DNA of 9,405 bases from Cyanobacteria bacterium T3Sed10_376R1m (GTDB lineage: Bacteria > Cyanobacteriota > Cyanobacteriia > Cyanobacteriales > Cyanobacteriaceae). The stretch spans positions 1 through 9,405 of the forward strand of contig PXEJ01000406.1 of assembly GCA_003566215.1 (NCBI GenBank). Direction: 5' to 3'. The notes below the pieces were generated by a model. The model had not been told where the DNA came from and did not search any database. It was given only the letters and a program-made list of their open reading frames with translations. Shown here piece by piece: positions 7,326 through 9,405 of this stretch (within the stretch, counting starts at the first letter, position 1; the number at the start of each line of letters is the position of its first letter). Position numbers and translations under genes: made by a program.

Positions 7326-7546
7326 TTATACCAAATCCTGTTTAGATAGTATGTCTATTTACTCTTGGTACCAAATACCATAATGTTTCTCCCGTTTTTG
7401 GTTTGACAAAACCGTAAACATATAACCACTCATAACGATGATTGACTACTGCTAATGGTCTTTCTCCTACTTTTGCCCACACTTTCCTTAAAATTGGCTT
7501 TAATCCCATTCTATGTTCATCAAAAAACCACACATCTTTGGTATAA
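7326..7546 (-). mobile_element. IS630-type element remnant with 10-bp inverted repeats
   Basis: TTATACCAAA at 7326-7335 and its exact reverse complement TTTGGTATAA at 7537-7546 bracket a 221-bp segment. Nearly all of it is a fragment of an IS630-family transposase. IS630 elements insert at TA and duplicate it, so the ends can be read as TACCAAA inverted repeats flanked by TA. The segment is far shorter than a complete IS630 (about 1 kb). It is either an internally deleted, MITE-like derivative or a decayed fragment whose ends match by chance. It lies in the largest gene-poor stretch of the window (7221-7644). Apart from the promoter-like strings listed separately, the rest of that stretch shows only AT-rich sequence and a short CCCC/GGGG hairpin at 7301-7313. 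Confidence 0.55.
7342..7533 (-). pseudogene. IS630-family transposase fragment
   Basis: The reading frame from GTG at 7533 encodes 63 residues beginning VWFFDEHRMGLKPI, followed by a segment with NHRYEWLYVYGF and ending LVPRVN before a short non-homologous tail and stop. This is the central catalytic part of IS630/DDE_3 transposases. The D of FFDEHR is the first catalytic aspartate. The second Asp (usually in a LLLDNAGWH-like motif) and the final Glu are missing, as are the N-terminal DNA-binding helix-turn-helix domains. Upstream the frame continues a few residues (YTKD) but reaches a stop codon, and the residues before it no longer resemble a transposase. The fragment cannot encode an active enzyme. 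The codons that remain are undamaged by frameshift, suggesting fairly recent loss or internal deletion. Confidence 0.85.
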
Positions 7547-7601
7547 AAAGAAGTTTTTTGGAAAGCTACTGATCATAAATGATTCACATTTTGACGATAA
7601 T

Positions 7602-7630
7602 TTGTTAACTTACTCCAAAACAACTATTAA
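7602..7630 (+). promoter_or_regulatory. Candidate promoter for the uppP-like gene
   Basis: TTGTTA (7602-7607) and TATTAA (7625-7630) are 17 bp apart, each matching the consensus at four of six positions. The start codon would be only about 8 nt after the expected transcription start, an unusually short leader. In such AT-rich DNA a chance match is quite likely. Confidence 0.22.
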
Positions 7631-7644
7631 ATTCTTGGGGTTAG

Positions 7645-8574
7645 ATGAGTATATTTGAATCGATATTTTTAGGGATAATTCAGGGAATTTTTATGTTTTT
7701 TCCCGTTAGTTCAACTAGCCACTTAGTTTTAACCCAACATTGGTTAATTCAAAGAGGTTCTAGTCTTCCTGCTCCAGAAAGCGCTGAAATGATTTTTTTT
7801 GATTTAATTGTTCATGTTGGCACTCTGGTTTCTATTGCGGTGGTTTTTCGTAGAAGTTTAAGTCGTTTTCTCTACCGAGTTTGGGATGATTTGGTAAGTT
7901 TGATTTCTAGTCCTCAATCTTTACCGAGTAAGTCTTTTAGTTTGAAATTACGCCCTGAGAAAACTCCATCTCTCACAAAAATAAAAAAGGATAGAAAAGA
8001 TGAAAAATTATATTTACGTTTAGCACTATTAGGAATGCTTTCGGTTTTGGTTACAGGATTAATTGGTTTTCCCCTTAAGTCAGTATTTAAGGAAGTATTT
8101 GCTACTCCTAGTGCGATCGCCATTACCCTAAGTATTACAGGAATATTGCTGTGGTACACAGATATGAAAGTCAAACAACCAAGAGGATTGAGAGAAATTA
8201 ATCCCTTTGTTGCCACTGTAATAGGTATTGGGCAAGGATTAGCGCTTATACCCGGGCTAAGTCGTAGTGGAATGACCATTTCCTTCGCCTTATTTGTTGG
8301 CTTAAAACGTCAATGGGCAGCGGAATACAGTTTTTTTATCGCCTTTCCTACCATTTTAGGGGCAACCTTACTTCAATCAATAGAGTTATCTCAGACAGAA
8401 TCCATCGCCCTGGATGTTTTACCCTTAGTTATCGGTTTTATTGTTTCTGCCATCGTAGGTATCTTCGCCCTACAAATTGTCCTAAATTTCCTTTACCGAG
8501 CCAAGTTTCGTTATTTTTCTTATTATCTTTGGATTTTAGCGATTATTGTTGCCTTTGGCATGGAAAACAATTAA
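7645..8574 (+). CDS. uppP: UppP/BacA-family undecaprenyl-diphosphatase-like membrane protein, atypical active site
   Basis: UppP removes a phosphate from undecaprenyl pyrophosphate so that the lipid carrier for peptidoglycan can be reused. The 309-residue, multi-spanning membrane protein shows the family's two internally repeated motifs. The first is at residues 13-26: Q13-G-I-F-M17-F-F-P-V-S-S-T-S-H26. The second is PGLSRSG at 203-209, with R207 equivalent to E. coli R174. The usual first motif is (E/Q)GxxEFLPVSSTGH; here the second acidic residue (E. coli E21, needed for catalysis) is replaced by M17, while Q13 is a tolerated variant and H26 is kept. A charged loop (about 82-122, Lys/Arg/Ser-rich) lengthens the protein beyond the roughly 273 residues of E. 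coli. The start ATG gives the family N-terminus and is preceded by a weak GGGG. The gene is on the same strand as the ABC gene 164 bp downstream. Fold assignment is firm; enzymatic activity is doubtful. Confidence 0.88.
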   Translation: MSIFESIFLGIIQGIFMFFPVSSTSHLVLTQHWLIQRGSSLPAPESAEMIFFDLIVHVGTLVSIAVVFRRSLSRFLYRVWDDLVSLISSPQSLPSKSFSLKLRPEKTPSLTKIKKDRKDEKLYLRLALLGMLSVLVTGLIGFPLKSVFKEVFATPSAIAITLSITGILLWYTDMKVKQPRGLREINPFVATVIGIGQGLALIPGLSRSGMTISFALFVGLKRQWAAEYSFFIAFPTILGATLLQSIELSQTESIALDVLPLVIGFIVSAIVGIFALQIVLNFLYRAKFRYFSYYLWILAIIVAFGMENN

Positions 8575-8577
8575 CAA

Positions 8578-8596
8578 TACAAAATAAGTTTTTGTA
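8578..8596 (+). terminator. Weak hairpin after the uppP-like gene
   Basis: TACAAAA and TTTTGTA form a 7-bp stem around a TAAGT loop, starting 4 bp after the stop codon. The stem is almost all A/T and is not followed by a U-tract, so terminator function is uncertain. The position directly after the stop is the main argument. Confidence 0.25.
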
Positions 8597-8679
8597 ATCA
8601 TATATTTATTTAATAGTGTTTTGATAATTTAAGGTTAAATAAAGTGCAAAAAAAAAGATCATTGGGAGAATGTGAAAGT

Positions 8680-8708
8680 TTGCATAGATCAAGAAATCAA
8701 GCTATTCT
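8680..8708 (+). promoter_or_regulatory. Candidate promoter for the ABC-transporter ATPase gene
   Basis: TTGCAT (8680-8685) and TATTCT (8703-8708) are 17 bp apart, 30 bp before the start codon. The match to consensus is weak (three and four of six). It is offered because the 164-bp gap after the uppP-like gene suggests an independent transcript. Confidence 0.22.
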
Positions 8709-8738
8709 GGAAATAAGGAGTAGTAATCTACAATCAAA

Positions 8739-9405
8739 ATGGCTAGTATAACCTTTGAAAATGTCAGTAAAAGATTTGATGATTTTACTGCAGTTAAAAA
8801 TTTAAATTTAAGTATCGATGATGGTGAATTTTTGGTTTTTGTTGGTCCTTCTGGCTGTGGCAAAACCACTTCCCTTCGGCTTCTAGCTGGTTTAGAAGAG
8901 ATAACGGAGGGGCATATTTATCTTGACGATCGCATAGTCAACAAGTTACCACCCAAAGAAAGGAATATCGCTATGGTATTTCAATCCTATGCCCTCTATC
9001 CCCACCTAAGCGTATATGAAAATATGGCGTTTAGTTTACAATTACAGGGCAAGGGCAAAACCGCCATCAGGAGAAGGGTAGAAACCGCAGCAGATCAGCT
9101 CGGTATTGGTCATTTATTAAGCCGTAAACCCAAAGAACTATCCGGGGGTCAAAGGCAGAGGGTAGCAGTGGGAAGGGCGATCGTTCGTGAGCCTTCAGTC
9201 TTTTTAATGGATGAACCATTATCAAATCTGGATGCTAAACTACGAGTTCAAGCAAGAACGGAAATATCAAAACTCCATAGTAAACTACAAACGACCTTTG
9301 TCTATGTAACCCATGACCAGGTAGAAGCCATGACCATGGGAACAAGAATCGCCGTCATGAATGGGGGGATTCTTCAACAAATTGACAGTCCCGAAAATCT
9401 TTATA
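8739..9405 (+). CDS. ugpC: ABC transporter ATP-binding protein, UgpC/MalK (CUT1) type (3' end beyond window)
   Basis: This is the cytoplasmic ATPase that powers a binding-protein-dependent importer, in this family usually for sugars, sugar alcohols or glycerol-3-phosphate. The first 222 residues are visible, beginning [13 protein letters not shown]. All nucleotide-binding motifs are present: Walker [10 protein letters not shown] (36-44, K42), Q-loop Q82 in [11 protein letters not shown], signature LSGGQ (134-138), Walker B VFLMDEP (154-160, catalytic E159), D-loop SNLD (162-165) and H-loop H192 (THDQVEAM). [11 protein letters not shown] and the [12 protein letters not shown] segment are typical of the MalK/UgpC group. 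The C-terminal regulatory/TOBE part lies outside the window. The permease and binding-protein genes are not here, so the substrate cannot be told. In cyanobacteria the same subfamily includes GgtA (glucosylglycerol uptake), so the symbol is provisional. An AAGGAG string lies 18 nt before the ATG, too far for a normal ribosome-binding site. The frame has a stop at 8724-8726 and no other start in between. Confidence 0.93.
   Translation, partial: MASITFENVSKRFDDFTAVKNLNLSIDDGEFLVFVGPSGCGKTTSLRLLAGLEEITEGHIYLDDRIVNKLPPKERNIAMVFQSYALYPHLSVYENMAFSLQLQGKGKTAIRRRVETAADQLGIGHLLSRKPKELSGGQRQRVAVGRAIVREPSVFLMDEPLSNLDAKLRVQARTEISKLHSKLQTTFVYVTHDQVEAMTMGTRIAVMNGGILQQIDSPENLY

Noticed and set aside
7455..7658. 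Plus-strand open frame across the transposase remnant into uppP
   Set aside because: It is antisense to the clear IS630 fragment and overlaps the uppP start; the translation has no family-like sequence.
7914..8597. Further open frames antisense to, or in another frame of, the uppP-like gene
   Set aside because: The UppP-family frame is unambiguous through this region.
8715..8720. AAGGAG as ribosome-binding site for the ABC ATPase
   Set aside because: It is 18 nt before the ATG, beyond the normal range, and there is no alternative in-frame start between them.
1..9405. CRISPR array, tRNA/rRNA, toxin-antitoxin or defence system
   Set aside because: No regularly spaced repeats, cloverleaf-like or rRNA-like segments, and no gene pair resembling such systems were seen on either strand.

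Overview
The window is chromosomal DNA from a cyanobacterium. Ten exact copies of the cyanobacterial HIP1 octamer GCGATCGC are present, starting at 50, 448, 506, 2268, 2617, 4229, 4651, 6191, 6552 and 8113. The gene content agrees: an efp-accB pair, a multi-domain GAF/PAS sensor kinase with a bilin-type GAF domain, and several proteins whose sequence style is cyanobacterial. The AT-rich spacers and weak Shine-Dalgarno sites also fit, perhaps a Geminocystis/Cyanobacterium/Synechocystis-like lineage. That last placement is an impression, not a measurement.

Layout. Minus strand, 1-1347: the RadA/Sms DNA-repair ATPase, running off the left edge without its C-terminal Lon-like part. Spacer 1348-1551 holds a perfect 18-bp palindrome and a probable remnant of a dispersed intergenic repeat. 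Minus strand, 1552-5697: a 1381-residue soluble histidine kinase made of N-terminal CBS-like repeats, a GAF domain with both cysteines of a DXCF-type cyanobacteriochrome, a second GAF, four PAS domains and a HisKA_2/HATPase_c core. A divergent spacer (5698-5895) separates it from the plus-strand pair efp (5896-6456) and accB (6513-7007). A small Cys-rich conserved-looking protein (7020-7220, minus) converges on accB. The gene-poor stretch 7221-7644 contains a fragment of an IS630-type transposase bracketed by 10-bp inverted repeats. Plus strand, 7645-8574: an UppP/BacA-family membrane protein with a non-canonical first catalytic motif. Plus strand, 8739 to the right edge: the N-terminal 222 residues of a CUT1-type (UgpC/MalK) ABC-transporter ATPase.

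How they fit together. efp and accB probably form a housekeeping operon (translation of polyproline motifs; first step of fatty-acid synthesis). radA, uppP and the ABC ATPase are separate core or cell-envelope functions. No defence island, CRISPR array, RNA gene or obvious new multi-gene system is visible. The most interesting item is the kinase, a predicted violet/blue-absorbing bilin photoreceptor joined to CBS-like modules. Next are the UppP-family protein that lacks the usual catalytic glutamate and the delimited IS630 remnant.
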